Assembly: GCF_043195195.1 (NCBI RefSeq)
Contig: NZ_JBAFWT010000001.1
Location: forward strand, 372,001 to 436,000
Reading direction: 5' to 3'
Source: NCEH01 sp043195195
GTDB taxonomy: Bacteria > Pseudomonadota > Alphaproteobacteria > Rhizobiales > Xanthobacteraceae
DNA length: 64,000 bases
How positions within the stretch are numbered: the stretch's first letter is position 1; each line of letters starts with the position of its first letter. Shown in pieces: positions 7,509 through 17,225 of the stretch. The position numbers were made by a program, and so were the translations under genes. The notes below the pieces were generated by a model. That model saw only the letters and a program-made list of their open reading frames with translations, had not been told where the DNA came from and ran no database searches.

Positions 7509-10211
7509 TCACGCCGCGAGGTGGCGCAGCACGTAGGGCAGGATGCCGCCGGAGCGGAAATAATCCAGCTCGTCCAGCGTATCGATGCGGCAGATAAGTT
7601 CGACCTGCGTCACACGGCCATCGGCATAGGCGATGTTGAGGGTCATCTTCTGGCGGGGCTTCAGATCCCCTTCCAGGCCGCGCAGGGTGATGAGTTCATC
7701 GCCCTTCAGACCCAGCGTCTGCCAGGAGGTGCCCTCTTCGAACACCAGCGGCACGATGCCCATGCCCACCAGGTTCGAGCGATGGATACGCTCGAAGGAC
7801 TGGGCGATCACGGCGCGGATGCCGAGCAGCTTGGTGCCCTTCGCCGCCCAGTCGCGCGAGGAGCCGGTGCCGTATTCCTTGCCGGCGAAGACCACCAGCG
7901 GAATGCCCTCGGCCTTGTACTTCATGGCCGCGTCATAGATCGGCAACTGCGCGCCGTCCGGCTGGTGCAGGGTCACGCCGCCTTCGACGCCGGGCACCAT
8001 CTGGTTCTTGATGCGGATGTTGGCAAACGTGCCGCGCATCATCACTTCGTGATTGCCGCGGCGGGTGCCGTACTGGTTGAAGTCCACCGGGCGCACCTGA
8101 TGCTCCACCAGATATACGCCTGCCGGGCTGGAGGCCTTGATGGAGCCGGCCGGCGAGATGTGGTCGGTGGTGATGCTATCCAGGAACAACCCAAGGATGC
8201 GAGCATCGACGATGTCCGTCACCGGATCGGGAGTCTTGGAGATGCCGACGAAGTAGGGCGGGTTCTGCACATAGGTGGAACCGTCTTCCCAGGCATAGGT
8301 CTGGCCGGTGGGAATGGCGATCTTCTGCCAATGCGCGTCGCCCTTGAAGACGTCGGAATATTTTTCCTTGAACATCTTCTTGGTGACGTTCTCCCGGATG
8401 TACTGGGCGATCTCCTTGTTGGAGGGCCAGATGTCCTTGAGATAGACCGGCTTGCCGTCCTTGTCCTCGCCCAGCGGCTCGGTGTCGAGGTCGACCTGGA
8501 GTGAGCCGGCGAGGGCATAGGCCACCACCAGCGGGGGCGAGGCGAGATAGTTCGCCTTCACATCCGGGTTCACGCGGCCTTCGAAATTGCGGTTGCCCGA
8601 GAGCACGGCGGCAGCCACCAGATCGGCGCTGTTGATGGCGGCGGAAATCGCCTCCGGCAGCGGGCCGGAATTGCCGATGCAGGTGGTGCAGCCGAAGCCG
8701 ACCAGATTGAAGCCCAGCTTGTCGAGGTCTTCCTGCAGGCCACTCTTGTCGAGATATTCGGCCACAACCTGCGAGCCGGGCGCCAGCGAGGTCTTCACCC
8801 ACGGCTTGGACTTCAGGCCCTTCTTCACCGCATTGCGGGCGAGCAGGCCGGCGCCGATCAGCACACTCGGGTTGGAGGTGTTGGTGCAGGAGGTGATGGC
8901 GGCGATCACCACGTCGCCATGGCCCACCGTGAAGTTGGCGCCTTCAACATCCACGCGCTTGGCGGCTTCGCCGGGCTTCTTGAACTCGCCTTCGAGGGCG
9001 GTGATGAAGCCGGTCTTGGCATCGCTCAGCAGCACGCGATCCTGCGGGCGCTTGGGGCCGGCGATGGAGGGCAGCACGGTGTCGAGGTCGAGTCCCAGCG
9101 TGTCGGTGAACACGGGATCGAGCGTATTCTTGTTGCGCCACATGCCCTGAGCCTTGGAATAGGCTTCCACCAGCTCCACGCGGCTTTCCTTGCGGCCGGT
9201 CTCTTCGAGATAGTCGATGGTCTCGCGGTCTACCGGGAAGAAGCCGCAGGTGGCGCCATATTCCGGCGCCATATTGGCGATGGTGGCGCGGTCGGCGAGG
9301 GAGAGATGCTCCAGGCCGGGACCGAAGAATTCCACGAACTTGCCCACCACGCCCTTCTTGCGCAGCATCTGGGTAACCGTGAGCACGAGGTCGGTGGCGG
9401 TGATGCCTTCCTTCAGCTTACCGTCGAGCTTGAAGCCGATCACCTCGGGGATGAGCATGGAGATGGGCTGGCCGAGCATGGCCGCTTCCGCCTCAATGCC
9501 GCCGACGCCCCAGCCCAGCACGCCCAGGCCATTGACCATGGTGGTGTGGCTGTCGGTACCGACCAGCGTATCGGGATAGGCGACCGTGACGGTCTTGCCG
9601 TTCAGCTCTTCCTTGCGGGTCCACACCGTCTGGGCGAGATATTCAAGGTTGACCTGGTGGCAGATGCCGGTGCCGGGGGGGACGACGCGGAAATTATCGA
9701 ACGCGCTCTGGCCCCATTTCAGGAAGCGGTAGCGCTCCTGGTTCTGCTTGTATTCCTCATCCACGTTCTTCTTCAGGGCGTTGTCGGTGCCGAAGAAATT
9801 GACGATCACCGAATGGTCGATGACCAGATCCACGGGGACGAGGGGGTTGATCTTGGCCGGATCGCCGCCGAGCGTCACCATGGCGTCGCGCATGGCGGCA
9901 AGGTCCACCACGGCGGGCACGCCGGTGAAGTCCTGCATCAGCACGCGGGCGGGACGATAGGCGATTTCCTTCTCCGCCTTGCCACGCAGGGTCAGCCAGT
10001 CCGCGATCGAGATCACGTCTTCCTTGGTGACGGTGCGTCCGTCCTCATAGCGCAGCAGGTTTTCCAGCAGCACCTTCATGGAAAAGGGCAGTCGGGAGAT
10101 GCCGGGGAGCCCGTTCTTCTCGGCCGCTTCAAGGCTGTAGTAGGTGTATTCCTTGTCATCCACCGTCAGGGTGGTGCGGCATTGGAAGCTGTCGAGGGAA
10201 GAGGCAGTCAC
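7509..10211 (-). CDS. acnA: Aconitate hydratase (aconitase A)
   Basis: Interconverts citrate and isocitrate in the TCA cycle using a 4Fe-4S cluster; 900 residues, standard for bacterial AcnA. Cluster cysteines appear in SCTNTSNPSV and in GCTTCIGNSGPL (CxxC). Other family motifs include GTDSHTTMVNGLGVLGWGVG and KEYGTGSSRDWAAKG. I chose a GTG start at 10211: GGAG precedes it by 8 nt and the protein then begins MTASSLDSFQCR as in relatives. The longer ATG frame to 10286 adds 25 unrelated residues. It is divergent from ccmA; the shared 141-nt region must hold both promoters. Confidence 0.97.
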   Translation of the reverse strand: MTASSLDSFQCRTTLTVDDKEYTYYSLEAAEKNGLPGISRLPFSMKVLLENLLRYEDGRTVTKEDVISIADWLTLRGKAEKEIAYRPARVLMQDFTGVPAVVDLAAMRDAMVTLGGDPAKINPLVPVDLVIDHSVIVNFFGTDNALKKNVDEEYKQNQERYRFLKWGQSAFDNFRVVPPGTGICHQVNLEYLAQTVWTRKEELNGKTVTVAYPDTLVGTDSHTTMVNGLGVLGWGVGGIEAEAAMLGQPISMLIPEVIGFKLDGKLKEGITATDLVLTVTQMLRKKGVVGKFVEFFGPGLEHLSLADRATIANMAPEYGATCGFFPVDRETIDYLEETGRKESRVELVEAYSKAQGMWRNKNTLDPVFTDTLGLDLDTVLPSIAGPKRPQDRVLLSDAKTGFITALEGEFKKPGEAAKRVDVEGANFTVGHGDVVIAAITSCTNTSNPSVLIGAGLLARNAVKKGLKSKPWVKTSLAPGSQVVAEYLDKSGLQEDLDKLGFNLVGFGCTTCIGNSGPLPEAISAAINSADLVAAAVLSGNRNFEGRVNPDVKANYLASPPLVVAYALAGSLQVDLDTEPLGEDKDGKPVYLKDIWPSNKEIAQYIRENVTKKMFKEKYSDVFKGDAHWQKIAIPTGQTYAWEDGSTYVQNPPYFVGISKTPDPVTDIVDARILGLFLDSITTDHISPAGSIKASSPAGVYLVEHQVRPVDFNQYGTRRGNHEVMMRGTFANIRIKNQMVPGVEGGVTLHQPDGAQLPIYDAAMKYKAEGIPLVVFAGKEYGTGSSRDWAAKGTKLLGIRAVIAQSFERIHRSNLVGMGIVPLVFEEGTSWQTLGLKGDELITLRGLEGDLKPRQKMTLNIAYADGRVTQVELICRIDTLDELDYFRSGGILPYVLRHLAA

Positions 10212-10352
10212 GGCGCGTTTTCTCCGGTTCGATGATCGACCGACGCGACACGCCCTGAGGACCGGGCTATGGAGGTGCCGGGCCACCTAGGGGTGCGGTT
10301 CAGCCGCTTTATAGAGCGATTTCAAACGGCGGTCATGCGATAAGAACGTTCA

Positions 10353-11024
10353 ATGTGCGATGCATCGAAGATTCCCGTCCAAGACCCGCCGGCGCGCCCC
10401 GGGGAAGCCCCGGCCGCCATTCTCTGCGGCCAGGGACTGGCTTGCCAGAGAGGCGTTCGGCTGCTGTTCGACAAGCTCGACTTTGAGCTAAGAGCAGGGC
10501 ATGCCCTGGTCGTGGTGGGGCGAAACGGCGCCGGAAAATCCTCTCTCCTGCGCATCGTCGCGGGTCTGCTTGCCGCGACATCGGGCCGCGTCACCTTGCG
10601 GGAGGGCGAGAGCGATGGCTCTTTTGCGGAACAGACGCATTATCTCGGCCATGACGATGCGCTGAAGGCGGCCCTGAGTGTCGCCGACAATCTTTCGTTC
10701 TGGCGCACCATGCTGGGCGCCACCGGCCTGCCGGTGGAGGACGCGCTTGATGAAGTGGGCCTCGGCGGCCTCGGCCGTCTGCCGGCCGCCGTGCTTTCCG
10801 CAGGGCAGAAGCGCCGCCTCGCCATCGCCCGTCTGCTGGTCTCGCGCCGCCGCCTGTGGATTCTCGACGAACCGACGACGGCACTCGACGTGAACGCGCA
10901 AGCGCGCTTCGCCGCGCTCGGCCGTGACCATCTCGATTCGGGTGGTCTGATTCTCGCCGCCACCCACGCGCCGCTGGATTTCGGGCCGCGCGTCGACACG
11001 CTGCAATTGGGTGCCCGGCCATGA
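10353..11024 (+). CDS. ccmA: Cytochrome c maturation ABC transporter ATPase CcmA
   Basis: ATPase of the CcmABCD complex, which releases holo-CcmE (heme chaperone) at the inner membrane. 223 residues: Walker A GRNGAGKSS at 56-64, signature LSAGQKRRLAIARL, Walker B LWILDEPTTALD. The N-terminal 20 residues before the ABC fold are Pro/Ala rich; a shorter start is possible. The stop overlaps ccmB by 4 nt (ATGA), showing translational coupling. First gene of ccmABCDG. Confidence 0.95.
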   Translation: MCDASKIPVQDPPARPGEAPAAILCGQGLACQRGVRLLFDKLDFELRAGHALVVVGRNGAGKSSLLRIVAGLLAATSGRVTLREGESDGSFAEQTHYLGHDDALKAALSVADNLSFWRTMLGATGLPVEDALDEVGLGGLGRLPAAVLSAGQKRRLAIARLLVSRRRLWILDEPTTALDVNAQARFAALGRDHLDSGGLILAATHAPLDFGPRVDTLQLGARP

Positions 11025-11692
11025 TGGCGGCCTTTTGGGCGCTGGTGCGCCGCGACATGGCACTCGCCCTGCGCTCCGGCGGCGGGGCCGGGCTCGGCGT
11101 CGTCTTCTTCCTCTCGGTGGTCACCATCGTGCCGTTCGCGGTGGGGCCGGACATGGTGCTGCTGGCCCGGATCGGGCCGGCGATCTTGTGGATCGGCGCC
11201 CTGCTGGCCAGCCTGATCGGCCTTGAACGCCTGTTCGCCGCCGATGTGGAGGACGGCTCGCTCGATGCCCTGACCCATTCCGCCTTGCCGCTCGAACTGG
11301 TGGCAGCAGCCAAGGGCCTCGCCCATTGGATCGCCACCGGCCTGCCCCTCGTGGTGGCGGCGCCGGTGCTTGCCTTGATGCTCAATCTCGAACCGACCGC
11401 CATCGGCGCGGTAGCGCTGACTTTGCTGGTGGGCACGCCGGCCGTCACCTCTCTCGGCCTCATCGGCGCGGCCTTTGCCGGGGCCTTCCGGCGTGGCGGG
11501 CTGCTGATTGCGGTGCTGGTGCTGCCGCTGGCCATACCGGTGCTGATCTTCGCGGTGTCCGCGACCGGGGCCGCCGTGACCGGGCCGATTCCGTTCGGCA
11601 CGCCGTTCCGCATCCTGCTGGGGCTCACGCTGTTCGCCCTGGTACTGGGTCCGGTCGCCGCGGCGGCAGCCTTGCGCACGGCGCGAGGCTGA
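11021..11692 (+). CDS. ccmB: Heme exporter/cytochrome c maturation permease CcmB
   Basis: 223-residue integral membrane protein with about six hydrophobic segments and the CcmB-typical start FWALVRRDMALALR and the GLERLFAADVEDGSLDAL motif. It forms the membrane part of the CcmAB transporter. It overlaps ccmA by 4 nt; a second ATG at 11024 immediately follows the first. A 102-nt gap then separates it from ccmC, larger than elsewhere in the operon. Confidence 0.95.
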   Translation: MMAAFWALVRRDMALALRSGGGAGLGVVFFLSVVTIVPFAVGPDMVLLARIGPAILWIGALLASLIGLERLFAADVEDGSLDALTHSALPLELVAAAKGLAHWIATGLPLVVAAPVLALMLNLEPTAIGAVALTLLVGTPAVTSLGLIGAAFAGAFRRGGLLIAVLVLPLAIPVLIFAVSATGAAVTGPIPFGTPFRILLGLTLFALVLGPVAAAAALRTARG

Positions 11693-11794
11693 AGAGGGGG
11701 CGGCGTACGCGGCTCATTCCGCCGCACCTCCTTTCACACAATCGCGCGTCGGGGACGCTCCCCTGTCGTGGCGAGATAGTTTAGAACGCCACTC

Positions 11795-12526
11795 ATGGGG
11801 CTACTCGACTTCGCCAATCCGACCCGTTTCCTCTCCCTCTCCGCCCGGCTGATTCCCTGGACGGCGGGAGCGTCGGTGCTCGCGTTGGCGCTCGGCCTCA
11901 CCCTCGCCTTCCTCGCCCCGCCGGACTACCAGCAGGGTGAAACGGTGCGGATCATGTACATTCACGTGCCGTTCGCATGGCTCTCCATGTTCGGCTATTC
12001 CATGCTGGCGGCCTCTGCCCTCGGCATATTGGTGTGGCGCCATCCCCTGGCGGATGTGGCGCACAAGGCCGCCGCGCCGATCGGCGCCACCTTCACCTTC
12101 CTGTGCCTGCTTACGGGTGCCCTGTGGGGGCGCCCCATGTGGGGCACGTACTGGGTGTGGGATGCGCGGCTGACCTCGATGCTGGTGTTGTTCCTGCTCT
12201 ATCTCGGCCTGATGGCCCTGCGCGCCGCCATCGACGAGCCCAACCGCGCCGGACGGGCGGCGGCGGTGCTCACCTTGGTGGGCTTCATCAATGTGCCGAT
12301 CGTCAAATTCTCGGTGGATTGGTGGAACACCTTGCACCAGCCCGCCTCGGTGTTCCGCATGGGCGGCTCCACCATTGATGCCAGCCTGCTCTGGCCGCTG
12401 CTCACCTGCGCCCTCGGCTTCACCTTGCTGTTCCTGACCCTGCACATGATCGCCATGCGCACGGAAATCCTGCGCCGCCGGGTGCAGGTGCTGGAAGCGC
12501 GCGCCGCTGCGGAGGCGGCAGCCTGA
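11795..12526 (+). CDS. ccmC: Heme-handling protein CcmC
   Basis: 243 residues, six predicted membrane helices, and the tryptophan-rich periplasmic WWD signature WGTYWVWDARLTS that presents heme to CcmE. Conserved histidines flank it (YIHVPFAWLS and WWNTLHQPAS). It is required for c-type cytochrome biogenesis. Its TGA overlaps the ATG of ccmD by one base. The 102-nt space before it, after ccmB, could hold a secondary promoter, but none is clear. Confidence 0.96.
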   Translation: MGLLDFANPTRFLSLSARLIPWTAGASVLALALGLTLAFLAPPDYQQGETVRIMYIHVPFAWLSMFGYSMLAASALGILVWRHPLADVAHKAAAPIGATFTFLCLLTGALWGRPMWGTYWVWDARLTSMLVLFLLYLGLMALRAAIDEPNRAGRAAAVLTLVGFINVPIVKFSVDWWNTLHQPASVFRMGGSTIDASLLWPLLTCALGFTLLFLTLHMIAMRTEILRRRVQVLEARAAAEAAA

Positions 12527-12687
12527 TGGACCACGCCTTGTTCATTTATGCCTCCTATGGTGCGTCAGCGCTCGGGCTCGGCGCGCTCACCTTGTGGCTG
12601 CTGATCGACAACCGCACCCAAAGCAAGGCGCTGGCGGATCTCGAAGCGCGCGGCGTGCGCCGCCGCTCGGACCGGAGCCGGCCATGA
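12526..12687 (+). CDS. ccmD: Heme exporter protein D (CcmD), 53 aa
   Basis: A very short gene between ccmC and ccmG. The product begins MDHALFIYASYG, has one transmembrane helix (about residues 13-27: SALGLGALTLWLLID) and a basic C-terminus (GVRRRSDRSRP), exactly the CcmD plan: small, one helix, positively charged cytoplasmic tail. It starts inside the ccmC stop (TGATG) and ends overlapping the ccmG start (ATGA), which makes its translation coupled on both sides. CcmD holds CcmC and CcmE in the release complex. Confidence 0.9.
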   Translation: MDHALFIYASYGASALGLGALTLWLLIDNRTQSKALADLEARGVRRRSDRSRP

Positions 12688-13295
12688 GCGAAACCCCTCC
12701 CCCACCGCCCACCGCCGCGCCGACCAAGCGGCGCCGGCCGTCGCTGCTGGTCCTGTTGCCGGTGGTGGCGTTCGGATTGCTGGCGGCGCTGTTCCTGGTG
12801 CGCCTGTTCGCCGGCGATCCCTCGCAGATCCCCTCAGCGCTCGTAAACCGGCCGGCGCCCAAGCTCGATCTGCCGCCGCTGCCCGGCCTGCTGAACAATG
12901 GCACACCCGTGCCGGGGCTCGGGTCCACCGATTTTGCCGGCAAGGTGACCTTGGTGAATGTCTGGGCGTCCTGGTGCGCGCCGTGCCGCGAGGAGCATCC
13001 CATTTTGATGCAACTGGCCCAGGACCCGCGCCTGCGGGTGATCGGCATCAATTACAAAGACGCGCCCGACAATGCCCGCAGGTTCCTGGGGCAATACGGA
13101 CTGCCATTCGCGGCGGTGGGGACCGATCCCAACGGGCGGGTCGCCATCGATTGGGGCGTCTATGGCGTGCCGGAGACCTTCCTGGTGGCGCCCGATGGCA
13201 CCATCGCGCACAAATTCGTCGGCCCGCTGAGCGAGGACACCGTGCGCGGCACCTTGCTGCCTTTGGTCGCCAAGCTGTCCGGCAAGCCGAATTAG
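12684..13295 (+). CDS. ccmG: Thiol:disulfide interchange protein CcmG/DsbE
   Basis: 203 residues: a short cytoplasmic Pro-rich head, a membrane anchor (about 20-40) and a periplasmic thioredoxin domain with active site WCAPC at 97-101. It reduces apocytochrome c haem-binding cysteines. The start at 12684 overlaps the ccmD stop by 4 nt; a longer frame beginning at 12594 would lie across ccmD. It ends only 6 nt from the convergent yciB. ccmE, ccmF and ccmH are not in this window. Confidence 0.95.
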   Translation: MSETPPPPPTAAPTKRRRPSLLVLLPVVAFGLLAALFLVRLFAGDPSQIPSALVNRPAPKLDLPPLPGLLNNGTPVPGLGSTDFAGKVTLVNVWASWCAPCREEHPILMQLAQDPRLRVIGINYKDAPDNARRFLGQYGLPFAAVGTDPNGRVAIDWGVYGVPETFLVAPDGTIAHKFVGPLSEDTVRGTLLPLVAKLSGKPN

Positions 13296-13301
13296 CGCGG
13301 G

Positions 13302-13895
13302 TCAATCCTCAGGCGCGCTCTTGTCCTCGAACCGCGTCATCAGCGGGGCCTGGGCGAAGGCGAACAGGAAGGTCAGGGGCAGGTAGCCGAAGGTCTTGAA
13401 ATTGACCCAGGTGTCGGTGGAAAAATTGCGCCACACCAGTTCGTTCAGCACCGCCATCACAAGAAAGAACACGCCCCAGCGCAAGGTCAGGATGCGCCAG
13501 CCCTGGTCGGTGAGGCGCACCATGCCATCCAGCACATAGGGCAGCAGCGGCTTGCGGAACAGCAGGCCGCCCAGCAGCAGCACGCCGAACAGGGCATTCA
13601 CCATGGTCGGCTTCATCTTGATGAAATGGTCGTCCTGCAGCACCAGGGTCAGGGTGCCGAACACCATCACCACGACCGCCGAGACCAGCGGCATGACCGC
13701 GATGCGGCGCGCCAGCACCCACATGGCAGCGAGCGCACCCAGCGTCGCCACCATGAACACGCCGGTGGCCACATAGATGCCGCCGTAGGAATTGCCGACG
13801 AAGAACAGCACCAGCGGCCCGAGTTCCAGGGCGAGCTTGAGAGCCGGCTTCATCTTCCGGTGGGCGGCGGTTTCGGCTGCGGCGCTTTCGGTCAT
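13302..13895 (-). CDS. yciB: Septation protein A / YciB family inner-membrane protein
   Basis: 197 residues with about five hydrophobic segments and family motifs LELGPLVLFFVGN, GIYVATGVFMVAT and the C-terminal WVNFKTFGYLPLTFLFAFAQ. The IspZ/YciB family is linked to cell-envelope/septum integrity; the biochemical role is unresolved. The start at 13895 has GAGGA 4 nt upstream; the frame to 13940 would add a poor N-terminus. It is convergent with ccmG and downstream of mtgA on the same strand. Confidence 0.92.
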   Translation of the reverse strand: MTESAAAETAAHRKMKPALKLALELGPLVLFFVGNSYGGIYVATGVFMVATLGALAAMWVLARRIAVMPLVSAVVVMVFGTLTLVLQDDHFIKMKPTMVNALFGVLLLGGLLFRKPLLPYVLDGMVRLTDQGWRILTLRWGVFFLVMAVLNELVWRNFSTDTWVNFKTFGYLPLTFLFAFAQAPLMTRFEDKSAPED

Positions 13896-13966
13896 CGGAT
13901 CCTCGTTTCGCGCCTCTTTTGCCGGTCGGGCACGGCGCAATCAAGGCCGCCGGTTGATTTCGCGCC

Positions 13967-14647
13967 TCAGCCGCGCAGGTTGAGGCAGGAGACGATCTCC
14001 GGTCCTTCCGACACCACACGCCCTTGAAGGCGCGCCGCGAGGCGCCGCACCCCGGTGCCGGGCTTGCCGGCGTCGCGGCGGTGGGGATTGGGCAGCATGA
14101 CGGCGAGCAGCGCCGCCTGCCCGCCGGTCAGGCTCTGCGTGCCCTTGCCGAAGGCCCGGCGCGCGCCGGCCTCGACGCCGAACTCGCCGTTCGGCCCCCA
14201 TTCCGCGATATTGAGATAGATCTCCATCAGCCGCCGCTTGCTCAGCACCAGATCGAGCCAGAGCGACAGCGGCAATTCCATCGCCTTGCGCACGAACGAA
14301 CGGCCGGGCCACAGGAACAGGTTCTTGGCAACCTGCATGGGAATGGTGGAAGCGCCGCGTGCCTCCTCGATATCGTCGTCGGCCCGGGCCACCGCGGCCT
14401 GGATCTCGCCGATGTCCACGCCCCAATGCTGGCAGAAGCGCGCATCCTCCGAGGCGATCACGGTGCGCGGCAGGATCGGCGCCATTTCGCCGATGGGGGT
14501 CCAGATGCGCTCCACCCTCTGCCCGGTGAGCCAGCGGCCAAGCATCAGCGTGGAGACAGGATTCACCACATTATAAAGCACAGCCAACGCGAAGGGGACG
14601 AGCGCGAGCGCCAGCACGAGGATCATGATCCGCCTGAACAAGGGCAT
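13967..14647 (-). CDS. mtgA: Monofunctional biosynthetic peptidoglycan transglycosylase
   Basis: GT51 glycosyltransferase that polymerises lipid II into glycan strands, anchored in the inner membrane facing the periplasm. 226 residues: N-terminal anchor (about 7-28), catalytic Glu in IASEDARFCQHWGVD (Glu67), then GASTIPMQVAKNLFLW, LSKRRLMEIYLNIAEWG and FGKGTQSLTGGQAALLA. The start at 14647 has GGAG 5 nt upstream; a longer frame from 14773 lacks support. No transpeptidase domain follows, hence monofunctional. Confidence 0.94.
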   Translation of the reverse strand: MPLFRRIMILVLALALVPFALAVLYNVVNPVSTLMLGRWLTGQRVERIWTPIGEMAPILPRTVIASEDARFCQHWGVDIGEIQAAVARADDDIEEARGASTIPMQVAKNLFLWPGRSFVRKAMELPLSLWLDLVLSKRRLMEIYLNIAEWGPNGEFGVEAGARRAFGKGTQSLTGGQAALLAVMLPNPHRRDAGKPGTGVRRLAARLQGRVVSEGPEIVSCLNLRG

Positions 14648-14799
14648 TGCCGCTCCGCGGGCGAGAGAACACCGAGGGGTAAGCGCGACGGCCGAGCTTC
14701 GGTTCCGGCCCGGCTTGACCGCCCGCTCTGGTTGGGGCACGCGGAGCAGCGCGTCAACTTCGCGCATCCCCAAGCGCGATCAGTCCGAAGGACCGCCCG

Positions 14800-15726
14800 G
14801 TGTCCCAGCTTCTCCCCGCCCGCCTCGAAGCCGCCGCCGCCCTCACGCAGGCACGGCTGGAACGCGCCCTCGCGGATGCCCCCCTCCCCGGCGAGCGCCT
14901 GCGCCCGACACGGCTCATGGACGCCATCCGTCACGGTAGCCTCGACGGCGGCAAGCGCCTGCGGCCGTTCCTCACCATCGAGACCGCCGCCCTGTTCGGC
15001 CTGTCGCCCGAGACATCGGTCACTGCCGCAGCGGCGGTGGAATGCGTGCATTGCTATTCCCTGGTGCATGACGATCTGCCGGCCATGGACAACGACGTGC
15101 TACGGCGCGGGCGCCCCACCGTGCACGTGGCCTATGGCGAGGCCACCGCCATCCTCGCGGGGGACGCGCTGCTCACCCTCGCCTTCGACCTGCTGGCGGG
15201 CGAGGATGCCCATGCCGATGCCAAGGTGCGCATCGCGCTGGTGTCCGCCTTGGCGCGGGCGGCCGGCATGGGTGGCATGGTCGGCGGGCAGATGCTCGAC
15301 CTCGCCGCCGAGGGCCGGTTCGCCTCAAACCTGCCGCTGGCCCTCTCCATGGAGGAGATCCGCGACCTCCAGGCCATGAAGACCGGGGCGCTGCTGGCGG
15401 TCTCGGTGGAGGCCGGGGCGTTGCTGGGCGGCGCGACGGCGCAGGAGCGTGCCGCGCTCGCCGCCTATGGCCGCGCGCTCGGGGCCGCGTTCCAGATCGC
15501 CGACGATATCCTCGATATCGAGGGCAGCACCGAGGACCTCGGCAAGACCGCCGGAAAGGACATGACCGCCGGCAAGGCGACCCTCGTGGCAAGCCTCGGC
15601 GTCGAAGTCGCGCGCGACGTGCTTAAGCAATTAGTGGACGAGGCGCAGGCCGCGCTCGCGCCGTTCGGTGAGAAGGGCGAGGTGCTGGCTGCGGCGGCGC
15701 GCTTCGTCGCCGACCGCAAGAATTGA
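14800..15726 (+). CDS. ispA: Farnesyl diphosphate synthase (short-chain polyprenyl synthase)
   Basis: Condenses IPP with DMAPP/GPP to FPP for quinone, hopanoid and undecaprenyl synthesis. 308 residues with the first aspartate-rich motif DDLPAMD at 91-97, the second DDILD near 230, and GKRLRPFL and GQMLDL motifs. The start is GTG at 14800 with AAGGA about 8 nt upstream. It ends overlapping by 4 nt a longer upstream frame of the next gene, but I place that gene's start later. It is divergent from mtgA. Confidence 0.93.
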   Translation: MSQLLPARLEAAAALTQARLERALADAPLPGERLRPTRLMDAIRHGSLDGGKRLRPFLTIETAALFGLSPETSVTAAAAVECVHCYSLVHDDLPAMDNDVLRRGRPTVHVAYGEATAILAGDALLTLAFDLLAGEDAHADAKVRIALVSALARAAGMGGMVGGQMLDLAAEGRFASNLPLALSMEEIRDLQAMKTGALLAVSVEAGALLGGATAQERAALAAYGRALGAAFQIADDILDIEGSTEDLGKTAGKDMTAGKATLVASLGVEVARDVLKQLVDEAQAALAPFGEKGEVLAAAARFVADRKN

Positions 15727-15824
15727 TCGCCGGCCGATATGCGCGGGCCCCCTCCCCGTCGCGCGCCGCGCCCGGCCATGCTAGCGTTCGCCCCATCGTG
15801 ACACGCACACCGCCCCTCCTCCCC

Positions 15825-17177
15825 ATGACCCGCCGGACCTTCATCGCCGGAGCCTCTGCCTTGGCTGCTGCGCCGCTCGGCGCAGCGCGGGCGCTCGGCC
15901 AGGTGCCGGCGTCGGGCCAAGTGGACGTGGTGATCGTCGGCGCGGGGGCGGCCGGCATCGCGGCGGCCCGCAAGGTGGCGGCCGCCGGTCGCACCTATGC
16001 GCTGATCGAGGCCAGCAAGCGCGTCGGCGGGCGGGCGGTCACCGACACCAGCCTGTTCGGCGTTCCGTTCGACCGCGGCGCCCACTGGCTGCACGCGCCA
16101 GATAGCAACCCGCTGGTGGATTTCGGCCAGCAGGCGGGCCTGGACCTTTACGCCGCGCCGCAGGGCGCACGGCTCTATATCAAGGGGCGCGAGGCGTCCC
16201 AGGGCGATTACGAGGATTTCGTCGCCGCCGTGCGCCGGGGCGAGCGCGCCATCGGCGCGGCGGGCGATGCCGGGCGCGACCTCGCCGCCGCCCGCGTGCT
16301 GCCGGACCTTGGAACCTGGGGGCCGAGCGCCGCCTTCGTCGCCGGCCCCTTCAGTTGCGCCAAGGATCTCGACCAGGTGTCGAGCGTCGACTTCTCCCGC
16401 TCCGAGGAGCGCGGCGAGGATCTGTTCTGCCGCCAGGGCTATGGCACACTCGTGGCCAAGATGGCCGAGGGCTTGAACGTCCGCTTCGAGACCATTGCCT
16501 CCAGCATCGACATGGGCGGGCGGCTGATCCAGGTTCCCACCAACAAGGGCACGCTCACCTGCCGGTCGGCGATCCTCGCCGTGCCGCCGAGCCTGATCCT
16601 GGCGGGCAAGATCCGGGTCAATCCCGGCCTGCCGCTGCGCTACCGCACCGCCGTGGAGCGCGTGACGCTCGGGGCCTATGACCATATCGCCTTCGAGTTG
16701 CCGGGCAATCCGCTGCGCCTTTCGCCCGACGAGACGGTGCATGTGAAGGCCGACGGTCCGCGCACCTTCGCCCTGATCGCCCGCATGGGCGGCACCGACC
16801 TGCATATGCTCGATGTGGGCGGAAAGTTCGCCCAGGAGCTGGCCGATGGCCCGCCGACCTCGGGCGCGGCCTTCCTCAAGGAGGCTCTGACGCGCGAGTT
16901 CGGGGCCGATATCGCGGCCCGCGTCGGCAAGGTCCACCAGACCCGCTGGACCAAGGAACCGCTCGCGCTCGGCGCCTTCTCCTGCGCCCTGCCGGGCAGC
17001 GGCAACCTGCGCCGGGCCTTCACGGAAGTGGTGAACGGCCGCCTGATGTTCGCCGGTGAGCACGCCCACGAAACCCTCTGGGGCACGGTCAACGGGGCGT
17101 GGCTCTCGGGCGAGCGGGCGGCCACCCAGGCGCTGCGGGTGCTTGGCATCGTGGGCGCCGCGAGCGCCACTCAGTGA
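15825..17177 (+). CDS. Tat-exported flavin-containing amine oxidase family protein
   Basis: 450 residues. It begins with a twin-arginine signal (TRRTFIAGASALAAAPLGAA, cleavage near ARA), then the FAD dinucleotide motif GAGAAG at 39-44, the VGGRA flavin-binding motif and a C-terminal GRLMFAGEHAHETLWGTVNGAW typical of monoamine oxidase-like flavoproteins. It probably oxidises an amine or related substrate in the periplasm; the substrate is not evident. Possible longer starts at 15798 (GTG) or 15723 lack ribosome sites, and the Tat motif sits best with 15825. It ends 48 nt before the convergent MarR gene. Confidence 0.88.
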   Translation: MTRRTFIAGASALAAAPLGAARALGQVPASGQVDVVIVGAGAAGIAAARKVAAAGRTYALIEASKRVGGRAVTDTSLFGVPFDRGAHWLHAPDSNPLVDFGQQAGLDLYAAPQGARLYIKGREASQGDYEDFVAAVRRGERAIGAAGDAGRDLAAARVLPDLGTWGPSAAFVAGPFSCAKDLDQVSSVDFSRSEERGEDLFCRQGYGTLVAKMAEGLNVRFETIASSIDMGGRLIQVPTNKGTLTCRSAILAVPPSLILAGKIRVNPGLPLRYRTAVERVTLGAYDHIAFELPGNPLRLSPDETVHVKADGPRTFALIARMGGTDLHMLDVGGKFAQELADGPPTSGAAFLKEALTREFGADIAARVGKVHQTRWTKEPLALGAFSCALPGSGNLRRAFTEVVNGRLMFAGEHAHETLWGTVNGAWLSGERAATQALRVLGIVGAASATQ

Positions 17178-17225
17178 CATCGGGCCGGCGGGAGATGCGC
17201 TGACGTCGTGAGCGGGCGGGCCGTG